Assembly (NCBI GenBank): GCA_035318985.1
Contig: DATHDP010000073.1
Span: 1-35,903, forward strand
Direction of reading: 5' to 3'
Length of the DNA stretch: 35,903 nucleotides
From: VBAS01 sp035318985
Lineage (GTDB): Bacteria; Bacteroidota; Bacteroidia; Chitinophagales; Chitinophagaceae
The position numbers were made by a program, and so were the translations under genes. The notes under the pieces are model-generated. The model searched no databases. It saw only the letters and a program-made list of their open reading frames with translations, and was not told the origin of the DNA. Position 1 is the stretch's first letter. Each line of letters opens with the position of its first letter. Positions 24,816-33,515 of this stretch are shown here, piece after piece.

Positions 24816-25082
24816 ATGGCAAAGGCAAATGAAATAAAATACCTGACGGCCATTAAAAGTGATAAGATCGTAAAAAAATTCTGTCGCTTTAAAAAATATG
24901 GCATCCGCTACATCGATTATAAAGATGTAGAGTTTTTGAAAAAGTTTTTGAATGAACAAGGTAAACTTCTTCCCCGCCGCTTATCTGGTAATTCATTGAA
25001 GTACCAGCGTAAAGTAAGTGATGCAGTGAAGAAAGCCCGTCAAATGGCATTGTTACCTTATGTAACTGATTTATTGAAATAG
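24816..25082 (+). CDS. rpsR: 30S ribosomal protein S18
   Basis: An 88-residue basic small-subunit protein and partner of S6. Diagnostic motifs are IDYKDVEFLKKFLNEQGKLLPRR and the C-terminal KVSDAVKKARQMALLPYV. It lies 4 bp after rpsF. No ssb or priB gene separates them, unlike some other phyla. The N-terminal FCRFKKYGIRYIDYKD carries one cysteine only, so this is not the zinc-binding four-cysteine form. Confidence 0.97.
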   Translation: MAKANEIKYLTAIKSDKIVKKFCRFKKYGIRYIDYKDVEFLKKFLNEQGKLLPRRLSGNSLKYQRKVSDAVKKARQMALLPYVTDLLK

Positions 25083-25154
25083 GCACATCCCTAACTCCCG
25101 ATCATATCCGGAAGACAATGAAGCCTGTTATTCATTGGGATAAAAACTAGAATC

Positions 25155-25601
25155 ATGGACGTAATATTAATTCAAGATGTAGATAATCTCGGCGGCGCCA
25201 ATGAATTGGTGAAAGTAAAAAATGGCTATGCCCGTAATTATCTTATCCCCCGCAAGATGGCAGTTGAAGCAAGCCAAAGCAATGTGAAGCAAATGCAAGA
25301 AAAACTAAAGCAGGCAAAGAAGAAAGAAGATAAGATGCTTGCTGAAGTAAACAGTGTAATTGCTAAACTGCAAGAAGCTCCTTTGAAAATTGGTGCTAAA
25401 ACCGGAACAAGCGGAAAGATCTTTGGAAGTGTAACATCTTTACAGATCAGCCGTGCTATCCGCGAACAAAAAGGATATGAGATCGACCGTAAGAGGATCA
25501 ACATCACTGATGAAGTGAAAGAGATCGGTTCTTATAAAGCTCATATTGATTTTGGCAATGGCAAAAACGCAGATGTAGATTTTGAAGTGGTGGGTGAATA
25601 A
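25155..25601 (+). CDS. rplI: 50S ribosomal protein L9
   Basis: A 148-residue two-domain large-subunit protein. The N-terminal RNA-binding domain is DVILIQDVDNLGGANELVKVKNGYARNYLIP, then a long connecting helix, then a C-terminal domain (KIFGSVTSLQISRAI, IGSYKAHIDF). It lies 72 bp after rpsR; that gap has a 7-bp hairpin CAATGAA/TTCATTG (25116-25122/25131-25137). It ends the operon at a strong terminator. Confidence 0.97.
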   Translation: MDVILIQDVDNLGGANELVKVKNGYARNYLIPRKMAVEASQSNVKQMQEKLKQAKKKEDKMLAEVNSVIAKLQEAPLKIGAKTGTSGKIFGSVTSLQISRAIREQKGYEIDRKRINITDEVKEIGSYKAHIDFGNGKNADVDFEVVGE

Positions 25602-25626
25602 ATCTTAATACAAACAACTTATTAGT

Positions 25627-25652
25627 AATCCCGCAGATGCGGGATTTTTTTT
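25627..25652 (+). terminator. Rho-independent terminator of the rpsF-rpsR-rplI operon
   Basis: A GC-rich hairpin (AATCCCGC at 25627-25634, GCGGGATT at 25639-25646, 4-nt loop) runs straight into eight T's, 25 bp after the rplI stop. Confidence 0.92.
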
Positions 25653-25861
25653 GGCCTAAATAGTTGGTTACTTCAAGGTTAAGCCCTGGCAAAAGGCCTG
25701 ACCAAAAATTTACAATATTATCATTTAAAAACCGTTATTTTGTATTGTATTCGGTGCTCTTTACAGTTTCGCAAGTTCATGAACGTTTCGATTTTCGGTA
25801 AATGTTCTTTGATTATTGGTTACTGTTGACACTTATTTTGTTTTTAAAAATTTCTCAAAAA

Positions 25862-26257
25862 ATGAACATTTACGCAGGAAATCTCAGCTGGAACCTGAAA
25901 GATCAGGATCTGCAAAATCTTTTCGCCACACATGGTGAAGTAAGCTCAGCAAAAATTGTTACCGACAAATTCACAGGCCGCAGCAAAGGCTTTGGTTTTG
26001 TTGAAATGCCAAACGACGACCAGGCTAATGCAGCTATCACTGCATTGAATGGTACTGAAGTTGATGGCCGTAATATCGTTGTAAACGAAAGCCGTCCTAA
26101 ACAGGAAGGTGGCAGTGGCGGCGGTGGCGGCTTCAAAAAACGCAGCTTCGGCGGCGGTGGTAGCGGCGGCGGCGGCGGTTTCAAAAAAGGCGGCTACAAC
26201 AAAGGTGGAGGTAGCGGTGGCTATCGCGACCGTGGTGGTTACAACAGCGATTATTAA
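25862..26257 (+). CDS. Small RRM RNA-binding protein with glycine-rich tail
   Basis: A 131-residue cytosolic protein. One RNA-recognition motif covers residues ~1-80, with RNP2 IYAGNL at 3-8 and RNP1 KGFGFVEM at 42-49. A low-complexity tail follows (~85-131: repeated GGGGGFKK, GGY, RGGY). Related cyanobacterial and Bacteroidota RBPs are RNA chaperones, often cold-induced. I chose the ATG at 25862, because the 20 residues of upstream open frame are hydrophobic and RRM proteins of this type begin MNIYxGNL. The tail's GGC-rich codons raise local GC. Intergenic 25653-25861 (209 bp) may hold a long leader, consistent with cold-shock-type control, but no motif proves this. Confidence 0.93.
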   Translation: MNIYAGNLSWNLKDQDLQNLFATHGEVSSAKIVTDKFTGRSKGFGFVEMPNDDQANAAITALNGTEVDGRNIVVNESRPKQEGGSGGGGGFKKRSFGGGGSGGGGGFKKGGYNKGGGSGGYRDRGGYNSDY

Positions 26258-26282
26258 TATCTAATAAATATTCACTGTCTTT

Positions 26283-26322
26283 AAAGTCTGGTTTCGTTTT
26301 GCAACGAGGCCAGACTTTTTTA
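26283..26322 (+). terminator. Rho-independent terminator of the RRM gene
   Basis: A 9-bp stem AAAGTCTGG (26283-26291) / CCAGACTTT (26310-26318), with an inner TCGTT/AACGA pair in the loop, is followed by T's. It overlaps the upstream extension of the next gene's frame, supporting the later start at 26341. Confidence 0.88.
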
Positions 26323-26340
26323 TTTTCAACTAAAATTAAA

Positions 26341-27219
26341 ATGTTAGAACTATCTCCTGTTATCGCGGGCTGCATGAAATGGGGACAATGGGGTGTAAAA
26401 TATTCCACTGAACAGTACCTCCAGCTTATTGAAGATTGCATTGTAAATAAGATCACATCATTTGATCATGCAGATATCTATGGAGATTATACTGTGGAAG
26501 AAGAATTTGGAAATGCGTTGAAATTAAAACCTCATTTGCGCCAGCAAATGCAATTAATTACAAAGTGCGGGATAAGAAGATTCACACCAAACAGACCTGA
26601 ACATAAAATTCATTCTTATGATACAAGCAGGTTACATATCATCACATCCGTTGAAAGATCATTGAAAAATTTGAACACTGATTATCTTGACCTGTTATTT
26701 ATTCATCGCCCTGATGTATTAATGAATCCACAAGAAATTGCTGAAGCTTTTTCCCAATTAAAACAAGAAGGCAAGGTTTTACATTTTGGTGTTTCAAATT
26801 TTACTCCCTCTCAAATAGATATAATGACGACTGCTTTCAAAGTTGAATTTAACCAACTGGAAGTTTCAATTTTGCATCTTGATCCGTTTCATGACGGTTC
26901 GCTTGATAAATGTATACAGCATAATATTCGACCCATGGCGTGGGGACCATTGGGAAGCGGAAAACTTTATAATGATGATGGTGACGAAAGAACTACCAGG
27001 ATATTATCTGTTGCAAATCTGCTCTCCGAAAAATATAATTGCTCTGCTGATCAAATTTTATTAGCCTTTCTATTTAAACATCCTTCAAAAATAATTCCTG
27101 TGATAGGCTCTACAAAAATTGAAAGGTTAACATCAGCTTATGATGCTATTAAAATAAATATTGAAAGAGAAGAATGGTTTATGCTCTGGCGTGCAAGCAA
27201 AGGGCATGAAATTCCCTGA
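26341..27219 (+). CDS. Aldo/keto reductase (2), YdhF-like
   Basis: A 292-residue cytosolic NAD(P)H-dependent oxidoreductase. The start MLELSPVIAGCMKWGQWG and the motifs SFDHADIYGDYTVEEEFG, LITKCGI, LLFIHRPDVLMNPQEIAEAF and IIPVIGSTKIERL place it with the YdhF-type AKR subgroup. The tetrad is present: D42, Y47, K75, H122. I chose the ATG at 26341, since the frame upstream to 26299 lies inside the preceding terminator. The substrate is unknown. It is only distantly similar to the reductase at 16321, so it is not a recent duplicate. Confidence 0.92.
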   Translation: MLELSPVIAGCMKWGQWGVKYSTEQYLQLIEDCIVNKITSFDHADIYGDYTVEEEFGNALKLKPHLRQQMQLITKCGIRRFTPNRPEHKIHSYDTSRLHIITSVERSLKNLNTDYLDLLFIHRPDVLMNPQEIAEAFSQLKQEGKVLHFGVSNFTPSQIDIMTTAFKVEFNQLEVSILHLDPFHDGSLDKCIQHNIRPMAWGPLGSGKLYNDDGDERTTRILSVANLLSEKYNCSADQILLAFLFKHPSKIIPVIGSTKIERLTSAYDAIKINIEREEWFMLWRASKGHEIP

Positions 27220-27455
27220 TAAAGTATATTCGTAAAAATTACTCCACAGTTATTAATTGCAGTTATAACACACTTATGACAATATATATTCTTACATGTG
27301 ACAACACCTTTATTTGGCTTGCATTTTGACTTTACCACAGTAATTCAAACCAACATTTCAACTGCATTCCATCCATCTAAGAAAAGTTTTTAACGATAAT
27401 TAATAATGGCATGATTATTCTAAGAATTAAAAAATAGAAATTAAAATCTTAACCT

Positions 27456-28004
27456 ATGTCAAATAAACTTTGTAACATTCTTATACCGGTAGATTTTACC
27501 AGTAAAAACAAATGGGCAATAGCTAAAGGAATTGAGATGGCAAATCAAATGAATTGCAATATTCATCTGGTAAATATTGTTAAGCCAACATTTTTTAGTT
27601 CATTCACTCCTTATGAATCTCGGATAGACAGGCTGAACAGTTATGATAAACTTAAAGACTTGGCAGTATCTTATTCAAATCAATTGTATGGCAATGGAAA
27701 CATAGAAATTAGCTTACTTGAAGGCAACACAACAAACAAGTTAGCTGAATATATCAGGGATTTTGAAATGGATATGGTTGTATTGGGATTATCAAGTAAT
27801 AATTTATTTCAACGCAGGATATCTTCTTCCTCTATTAATAAGATCGCAAAAAAAGCAAATGTACCAGTGCTTGCCGTTGGTTCAAATCTTATCATGGTCA
27901 AGAACCCGGTTGAAGAAAATAAAACACCTCGTTGGTGGAACAAACTCTACAATAAAATTCTTACTTATGGCTCAGAGATACCTGTGATGACAATGAGTAA
28001 CTAG
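27456..28004 (+). CDS. Universal stress protein (UspA-family) domain protein
   Basis: A 182-residue cytosolic protein with one Usp domain: CNILIPVDFTSKNKWAIAKGIEMANQMNCNIHLVNIV at the start and MDMVVLGLSSNN...NVPVLAVGS at the end. The ATP-binding glycine pattern G-x2-G-x9-G(S/T) is not conserved (LGLSSNNLF...), so it may be a non-nucleotide-binding member. A C-terminal extension of ~35 residues with RWWNKLYNKI is not part of the domain. The preceding 236-bp gap (27220-27455) shows no gene or clear promoter. It ends at a strong terminator shared with the convergent lipid kinase. Confidence 0.85.
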   Translation: MSNKLCNILIPVDFTSKNKWAIAKGIEMANQMNCNIHLVNIVKPTFFSSFTPYESRIDRLNSYDKLKDLAVSYSNQLYGNGNIEISLLEGNTTNKLAEYIRDFEMDMVVLGLSSNNLFQRRISSSSINKIAKKANVPVLAVGSNLIMVKNPVEENKTPRWWNKLYNKILTYGSEIPVMTMSN

Positions 28005-28019
28005 TGATGGAGTCATAAA

Positions 28020-28055
28020 GAAGCGTCCCGACATAGTTGGGACGCTTCAATTTTT
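28020..28055 (+). terminator. Rho-independent (probably bidirectional) terminator
   Basis: A perfect 10-bp stem GAAGCGTCCC (28020-28029) / GGGACGCTTC (28039-28048) is followed by AATTTTT. It sits between convergent genes whose stops flank it closely. Confidence 0.88.
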
Positions 28056-28908
28056 AATACCTGAATAAATATTTCCCCGGAAGCACTTCTATTTCGAGTC
28101 TCTTAGCGGAATAATATTCCCCATCAAGATGTGTATCAATTGGCTGCTCACTCGTAATTATTAATTTTTTTGTCCTGAAATGTTTTATAAAAGGAAGTTC
28201 AAGATGCTTCCCTTTTTCAATAACAGGTAACCAACGTAATCGCCGGAAGGGATGAAGCTTTTCTAACATTATAACATCAAGTAATCCGTCATCAATTGCT
28301 GATGAAGGAGCAATATGAAATCCTCCTCCTGCCCTATGACCATTCATTACACTTATCAGCAGGTTTTGACTTTCCAGCTTATATTCTTCTGAGATCGTCT
28401 TATATTTTTTTGAACTATAGAAAAATACTTTTCTTAAGATAGTCCCCATATAAGCTGCTTTACCCGTTTTTATTTTTCTTTTACCAGTTAAACTTTTAAC
28501 TACGGCTCCTTCAAAACCTATCCCTACACCATTCATAAAATACTTTTCGTTACACTTGCCCGCATCAATAAGTTTCGGACTTGCAGTCAAGGCAATTTCT
28601 AATTGCTCTTCAAAGCTTTTGTTTTTGTAAAGAAGAGAATGAACATCATTACCAGTGCCTCCATTAAAAATAACAAGCGGTAATCTTATTCCCGGGTATT
28701 TATTAAAAAAATAATTCAATGTACCGTCACCGCCAATGATCCATACATCAGTAAAAGAATTAAAATTATCTGGCCAATCCCCCGCATGTAAGCTATGTTT
28801 GATATTTCTACCTTGCAATTCTCCTGTGATCCTTTTTCCTAAAATAATAGCCCTGCCTCCACCAGCAAAAGGATTGCAAACAATCGAAATATTTTTTTCT
28901 TCTGGCAT
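28054..28908 (-). CDS. Diacylglycerol-kinase-family lipid kinase (YegS/BmrU-like)
   Basis: A 284-residue cytosolic lipid kinase. The DAGK catalytic motifs are in order: NPFAGGG (residues ~12-18), the nucleotide-binding GGDGTLN, then FNGGTGNDV, and the NGVGIGFEG and DDGLLDV motifs of the C-terminal beta-sandwich domain. It phosphorylates diacylglycerol or a related lipid; the exact substrate is undefined. It is convergent with the stress-protein gene and divergent from the Gfo/Idh gene at 29006 across 97 bp. Confidence 0.92.
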   Translation of the reverse strand: MPEEKNISIVCNPFAGGGRAIILGKRITGELQGRNIKHSLHAGDWPDNFNSFTDVWIIGGDGTLNYFFNKYPGIRLPLVIFNGGTGNDVHSLLYKNKSFEEQLEIALTASPKLIDAGKCNEKYFMNGVGIGFEGAVVKSLTGKRKIKTGKAAYMGTILRKVFFYSSKKYKTISEEYKLESQNLLISVMNGHRAGGGFHIAPSSAIDDGLLDVIMLEKLHPFRRLRWLPVIEKGKHLELPFIKHFRTKKLIITSEQPIDTHLDGEYYSAKRLEIEVLPGKYLFRY

Positions 28909-29005
28909 GGTTCGTAATTTAAAGATGCAGTTAATAAATCATATTTACAAAAATGCATCGTTGCGCTGTGGATATAATTAACTTTAGTGATACAAAGCTT
29001 ACTAT

Positions 29006-30322
29006 ATGAAACGCAGAGATTTTATAAAGAACAGTTCTTTTGCAACAGCAGGAATAACTTTTTTGAATTTTCCTGTATTTGGAAAGAATGCGCCCAGTAA
29101 CAAAGTTCAGTTAGCTATTATGGGTGTAAACAGTCGTGGTGCTTATCTCGCCGAATGTTTTGCAGGCCTTCCAAATGTTGAGATATCTTATCTCTGTGAT
29201 GTAGAAGAAAAAGCAATAGCGAATGGTTTAAAACCATTTGCCAATGCTGCAAAAAAACCTACGATCATAAAAGATATACGGGAACTTGTTAAGAAAAAAG
29301 ATTTCGATGGTTTATTGATCGCCGCTCCGGATCATTGGCATGCGCCGGCTGCCATACTCGGTGTTACTCATGGTAAACATGTATATGTTGAAAAACCATG
29401 CGGCCATAATCCTCATGAAGGAGAGTTATTGATAGCCGCAATGAAAAAATATCCAAAGCAATTGATCCAAATGGGTAATCAACGCCGTTCAATGCCGAAT
29501 CTCATTAATGCAGCAAAGGAAATTAAAGAAGGAATAATTGGTAACGCTTATTTTGCAAAAGCATGGTATGCCAACAACCGAAAGACAATCGGTATTGGTA
29601 AAAAAGTTCCTGTACCATCAACATTGGATTTTAATTTATGGCAAGGCCCGGCACCAAGAAAAGACTACCAGGATAATCTCGTTCATTACAACTGGCATTG
29701 GTTCTGGCATTGGGGCACAGCTGAGACTTGCAACAATGCAACACATGAAATAGATTGCTGCCGATGGTTTCTCGGTCTTGACTTTCCAACTAAAGTAACA
29801 TCAGCAGGCGGACGTTATGCTTTTAAAGACGACTGGCAAACTCCCGACACACAAGTAGCCACATTTGAGTTCGGAAATAATAAATCGATCACCTGGGAAG
29901 GAAGAAGCTGTAATAAAATGAATGTGGAAGGAGCAAGTCGCGGATTTATTATTTATGGAGATAAGGGTACACTAGTAAATTATGGCAACGATGATTACAA
30001 GATCTTTGATGCTGACAATAAATTAGTCAAAGAAATACAATCAGCAAATAAAAACGACGGAACAAATACAGTAAGTGCAACGGGAAATTTAGATCTATTC
30101 CATTTCAACAACTTCGTTAATAGCATTCGTGGTGATGAAAAGATCAATTCACCGATCAATGAAGGTCATAAAAGTGTTTTGCTTTGTCATCTTGCAAATA
30201 TTGCTCAACGAACTGGCCGTACATTATACTGCGATCCCCAAAATGGCCATATATTAAATGATGCAGTTGCCATGAAATTATGGAGAAGAGAATATGAGAA
30301 AGGTTGGGAACCGACCCCCTGA
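29006..30322 (+). CDS. Tat-exported Gfo/Idh/MocA-family oxidoreductase (2)
   Basis: A 438-residue nicotinamide-dependent oxidoreductase. A twin-arginine-like signal (MKRRDFIKNSSFATAG) precedes the Rossmann domain (AIMGVNSRGAYLAE), the family motif VEKPCGHNP and a C-terminal substrate domain rich in aromatic residues (HYNWHWFWHWGTAE, HEIDCCRWFLG). Such exported members in Bacteroidota include glycosidases and 3-keto-sugar-forming enzymes. The DUF1080 gene facing it makes a keto-glycoside role attractive but unproven. Oddity: its stop codon and last residues (PTP) fall inside a dispersed GC-rich repeat also used by the convergent neighbour. Confidence 0.9.
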   Translation: MKRRDFIKNSSFATAGITFLNFPVFGKNAPSNKVQLAIMGVNSRGAYLAECFAGLPNVEISYLCDVEEKAIANGLKPFANAAKKPTIIKDIRELVKKKDFDGLLIAAPDHWHAPAAILGVTHGKHVYVEKPCGHNPHEGELLIAAMKKYPKQLIQMGNQRRSMPNLINAAKEIKEGIIGNAYFAKAWYANNRKTIGIGKKVPVPSTLDFNLWQGPAPRKDYQDNLVHYNWHWFWHWGTAETCNNATHEIDCCRWFLGLDFPTKVTSAGGRYAFKDDWQTPDTQVATFEFGNNKSITWEGRSCNKMNVEGASRGFIIYGDKGTLVNYGNDDYKIFDADNKLVKEIQSANKNDGTNTVSATGNLDLFHFNNFVNSIRGDEKINSPINEGHKSVLLCHLANIAQRTGRTLYCDPQNGHILNDAVAMKLWRREYEKGWEPTP

Positions 30323-30342
30323 CCCCCTAAAGGGGGAACTTA
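30315..30342 (+). repeat. GC-rich repeat, copy A, supplying the Gfo/Idh stop codon
   Basis: The copy reads CCCCCTGA, then CCCCCTAAAGGGGG, then AACTTA. The TGA at 30320-30322 is the stop of the Gfo/Idh gene. CCCCCT/AGGGGG makes a compact hairpin. Copy B is at 30452-30478 on the other strand, with one core mismatch. Confidence 0.85.
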
Positions 30343-30451
30343 GAAAGAATCAGAACTATTAATAAGAATTGATCTTTTGTTTGTAGAAAACTGAGATACA
30401 CTTATTTCATTTGGATTTATATTATTTCAAATCACCTGGAATATGCGAACC

Positions 30452-30478
30452 TAAGTCCCCCTTTAGGGGGACAGGGGG
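30452..30478 (-). repeat. GC-rich repeat, copy B, supplying the DUF1080 stop codon
   Basis: On the minus strand it reads CCCCCTGT, then CCCCCTAAAGGGGG, then ACTTA. The TAA at 30463-30465 is the stop of the DUF1080 gene. It is inverted relative to copy A, so each repeat has the same orientation with respect to the gene it ends. Confidence 0.85.
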
Positions 30479-31827
30479 CGAATCTTAATACTCCGGAAGC
30501 TCACTTCATTCCCATGATCTTGTAAAAGTATCCGACCTTGTTTTGCCTCACCAAAATTTGGCCACACTTTATATTTACTTATCGCAACAAGATCACGATA
30601 GGCTTGTGAACCCCTTTCATATTCTAAGACTTTCACTCCATTCAAATAATGTTCAACATGATTGTTAGGATAAACTATGACACGACCTGTATTCCATCTG
30701 CCTGGTTGTTTAATAAATCGTGATTGCTTGTTTGCCTTTATCAGGTCATAAAGCGAAGCAAGTGTCCTGTTTCCATCCCTTCCCATTTTTGCATCAGGAT
30801 GTAGTGTGTCATCTAACACTTGATATTCCAACCCGATAGCAGAACCAGGATTATTTTCGTTTAGTGTAACAAAATACTTTAACCCACTATTAGCGCCAGG
30901 AGTAAGCATAAATTCAAATGAAAGATCAAAGGCGCTGAACTCTTCTTTTGTGACAATATCACCACCGTTTGCAGATTCTCTGCCCGCCGACGATACCACT
31001 TTCATTATCCCGTCTTTTATTTCCCATCCTTTCTCAGGAAAAGTTTTTTTGTAAGCACCTACCCATCCATTAGAAGTTTTCCCGTCAAACAATAATTTCC
31101 AGCCATCTTTCTTTTCATAATCAGTTAAAGAGTTTGACTTAAGATTTGCCACATAAATTCCTTTTGGAAAAGAAGAGGCTTTCATGCCTGATGTTTTGAT
31201 GCGAATGTTCTTCCAACAAAGTTTTATTCCTTTGGATCTTTCATTGCTGATAGCATGAACCTGTAACGCAAGGAGCCCTTCATTTGTCGTGATCGTGTCT
31301 ACAACATAAGCTGTTGCTACCTCATCAAGCCAGGTTTTAATTGTATTTCCTATACATTCAACCCTGATCTTATGAAAGACATTTGGAGTAAGCATCACCT
31401 GTGCTTTTGAATTTAAGGATCCGGGGTAAAGCCATTCTCTCCTTCCTTCATCATATACACCACCACTCCATTTACGTGATGATGGATCTATTTCAAACTG
31501 GTAACCAAAGATCCTGCCTTGTCCTTTATTTCCCGCTGCATCGAAATTACTTTTGAATTGTATGCCTGAATTGGAATTGGTATCAGTGATCATTGCTTCA
31601 AGTTCCAGGATAAAATCACCGGTAAATTTTTTATCGTTAACAAGAAATGAATTGGGAGAATTCATAACGGTTGTACCGACTATAATGCCGTCCTCCACTT
31701 TGTATTCAGCTTTTCCTGTCATCAGTTTCCAGCCATTGAGAGTTTTGCCATCAAAAAGTGATTGCCAACCTTGCGAAAAAATTGTCGAGGAAATAAAAAG
31801 GGAAAAAAATACCAGTCTTGTTTTCAT
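30463..31827 (-). CDS. Exported protein with two DUF1080 (3-keto-disaccharide hydrolase-type) domains
   Basis: A 454-residue protein with a signal peptide (MKTRLVFFSLFISS, ending TIFSQ) and two concanavalin-like DUF1080 domains. The first spans ~20-210 (WQSLFDGKTLNGWKLMTG, NSGIQFKS); the second ~235-454 (WKLLFDGKTSNGWVGAY, NSGLKYFV, PGRWNTGRVIVYPNNHVEHYLNGVKVLEYERGS). Characterised DUF1080 proteins cleave or bind 3-keto-glycosides. The repeated 'LFDGKT.NGW' marks the tandem. The start MKTRL at 31827 is preferred; an ATG three codons upstream is possible. It is 42 bp downstream of the diheme cytochrome and convergent with the Gfo/Idh gene. The last five residues come from the GC-rich repeat. 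Confidence 0.9.
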   Translation of the reverse strand: MKTRLVFFSLFISSTIFSQGWQSLFDGKTLNGWKLMTGKAEYKVEDGIIVGTTVMNSPNSFLVNDKKFTGDFILELEAMITDTNSNSGIQFKSNFDAAGNKGQGRIFGYQFEIDPSSRKWSGGVYDEGRREWLYPGSLNSKAQVMLTPNVFHKIRVECIGNTIKTWLDEVATAYVVDTITTNEGLLALQVHAISNERSKGIKLCWKNIRIKTSGMKASSFPKGIYVANLKSNSLTDYEKKDGWKLLFDGKTSNGWVGAYKKTFPEKGWEIKDGIMKVVSSAGRESANGGDIVTKEEFSAFDLSFEFMLTPGANSGLKYFVTLNENNPGSAIGLEYQVLDDTLHPDAKMGRDGNRTLASLYDLIKANKQSRFIKQPGRWNTGRVIVYPNNHVEHYLNGVKVLEYERGSQAYRDLVAISKYKVWPNFGEAKQGRILLQDHGNEVSFRSIKIRPLSP

Positions 31828-31869
31828 GAAGATCATTTTGTGGAATCAAGTTAAGGAAAGAAATAGTCT

Positions 31870-33243
31870 TTACAATGTTTTCAGGTATTCGATCACGGCT
31901 TTGCGTTCTTCACCAGTTAGTTTGTCCCCAAAATAATGACCGTAATTTCCATAACCGGGTAATGTAGTATTATAGATCAATTTATCACCTGGTGTATTAA
32001 ACATAGTAAACCTCCATCCCGGGTTTTCATAATCATATTCCGGCTTATCAAAATCTCTTGTCCAGTATTTTGGACGAATAGAGCTATTAAGCACTCCTTC
32101 CAACGTTGGCACAGAGCCATTATGAAAATAAGGAGCTGTGATCCAAACTCCGTCTAATGGCGGAGCAATATAACCTTTGAAAGGAACAAGTTTTCCGGGA
32201 TGATCGCCACTGCTGAACCAACTCTTGTTAAACCAATCAATAAACTCAGGATTAGAATAATTGGATGCCTGCAATAGTGAATCTGTTTGAATAGTTGCTT
32301 GTGGAATTAACAGGTTAGGATATTGTCCTTCTTTTCCATAAGTGCCATGACATTCGGAACAAGCAGTACTAAAAATAATTCTCCCTTTTTCTGCTAATGC
32401 CGCATCAATTGGTTTTGGATATTTTGGCGCTTCTAATGAATTTATATAAGCCAGCACATCCGGCATATGACTATCAACTTCTGCAGATTCTGAAGTATCA
32501 TTCACCGTTAAAAGATTTGAAGCCATTAAAAATCTTCCGAAGTCCCCGCGGCCGAAAGCAGTGTAAAACATTCCATTCTTCTTTTTTAATAACCACCAGG
32601 CAGGAACGTCGGAAGGCACAACCTGCTCGGGGATCTTAAGTTGCGGTTCAGCATTCCATTTAAATGTAACGGGATCACGATGAGCAGCGAGAACGGCTGC
32701 AAGACGATCCGCAGGATTTACTCCTCTTGCTTCCGTATACAATTGCGGACCGGTAATTTTAACCACCTCAAAAAAATGTTCTGAAGCTTTCCATTTTTTG
32801 GGGGCAAGTGTTTTTAAAAACTTTTCCGCTTTGTCTATATCTTTCACACTCACTCTATTCCTGTCACTGAAGTCAATAAATGTATTTCCGAGACCGATAT
32901 ATAATTTGTCTTCAAAAACCTGTGCATGACATTGTAAACAGTTCGGCGCAATAACAATTTCCCCATTAAAAGCTTTTACAGCAGTATAGTCATGTGGAAT
33001 GCCATCATTCGCACCATCTCTTTCAAGATATATTGTTGGTTTATCAGTGGCTTTTCTAAAAACCATTTCAGGAACTCCGCCTTTTATATAATCACCATTA
33101 ATGAGATAATAATAGCCTTTGGCAGAATCGCCACCTGTTCTTTGAAGACTTGGCGGAACAAATACAGGTTCATCCGTCTTGATCAAAAAGGTAAATGAAA
33201 GACAAGTGATGAAAAATATAAAGAGTATAAAATGTTTTTTCAT
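31870..33243 (-). CDS. Exported diheme c-type cytochrome
   Basis: A 457-residue protein with a signal peptide (residues ~1-20) and two CxxCH haem sites, C102-L-Q-C105-H106 and C295-S-E-C298-H299. Motifs such as DVPAWWLLKKKNGMFYTAFGRGDFG, GYIAPPLDGVWITAPYFHNGSVPTLEGVLNSS and the terminal LTGEERKAVIEYLKTL place it near the diheme cytochrome c peroxidase / RoxA-like superfamily. No peroxidase or oxygenase activity can be claimed. It precedes the DUF1080 gene by 42 bp, so the two are probably one unit; it could be the electron acceptor for an exported dehydrogenase such as the neighbouring Gfo/Idh proteins. Confidence 0.85.
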   Translation of the reverse strand: MKKHFILFIFFITCLSFTFLIKTDEPVFVPPSLQRTGGDSAKGYYYLINGDYIKGGVPEMVFRKATDKPTIYLERDGANDGIPHDYTAVKAFNGEIVIAPNCLQCHAQVFEDKLYIGLGNTFIDFSDRNRVSVKDIDKAEKFLKTLAPKKWKASEHFFEVVKITGPQLYTEARGVNPADRLAAVLAAHRDPVTFKWNAEPQLKIPEQVVPSDVPAWWLLKKKNGMFYTAFGRGDFGRFLMASNLLTVNDTSESAEVDSHMPDVLAYINSLEAPKYPKPIDAALAEKGRIIFSTACSECHGTYGKEGQYPNLLIPQATIQTDSLLQASNYSNPEFIDWFNKSWFSSGDHPGKLVPFKGYIAPPLDGVWITAPYFHNGSVPTLEGVLNSSIRPKYWTRDFDKPEYDYENPGWRFTMFNTPGDKLIYNTTLPGYGNYGHYFGDKLTGEERKAVIEYLKTL

Positions 33244-33364
33244 AGCACGATTTAGAAAAAATTCGTTTTGTAAACTTCCGATATTTTTTTGACTAACGAG
33301 GTTGAAAATTTAGAGCTAAAGAACAAATAAAAAATGCCATATTTTGCTCATTGACCCATTACAA

Positions 33365-33385
33365 CCTGCCTTGCGGCAGGCAGGT
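33365..33385. repeat. Extragenic GC-rich palindrome (CCTGCC/GGCAGG type)
   Basis: A perfect 6-bp stem with a TTGC loop; the right arm is followed by a second CAGG. It is isolated in an AT-rich gap, the kind of short dispersed palindrome common in Bacteroidota genomes. Confidence 0.7.
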
Positions 33386-33515
33386 ACAAAAACGTTGGCA
33401 ATTTTTTTGAAACTTGATTTATAATGGCAATGTGTTAACGGTCATTATACTGCTATACTCAAACCAACCAAACCCATAGATTTTTTTTCCACGATAAAAT
33501 ATTTTTGAAAATAAA

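Noticed and set aside
25903..26184. Proline-rich 93-codon frame antisense to the RRM gene
   Set aside because: The poly-proline is the reverse reading of the glycine-rich tail codons; there is no independent evidence.
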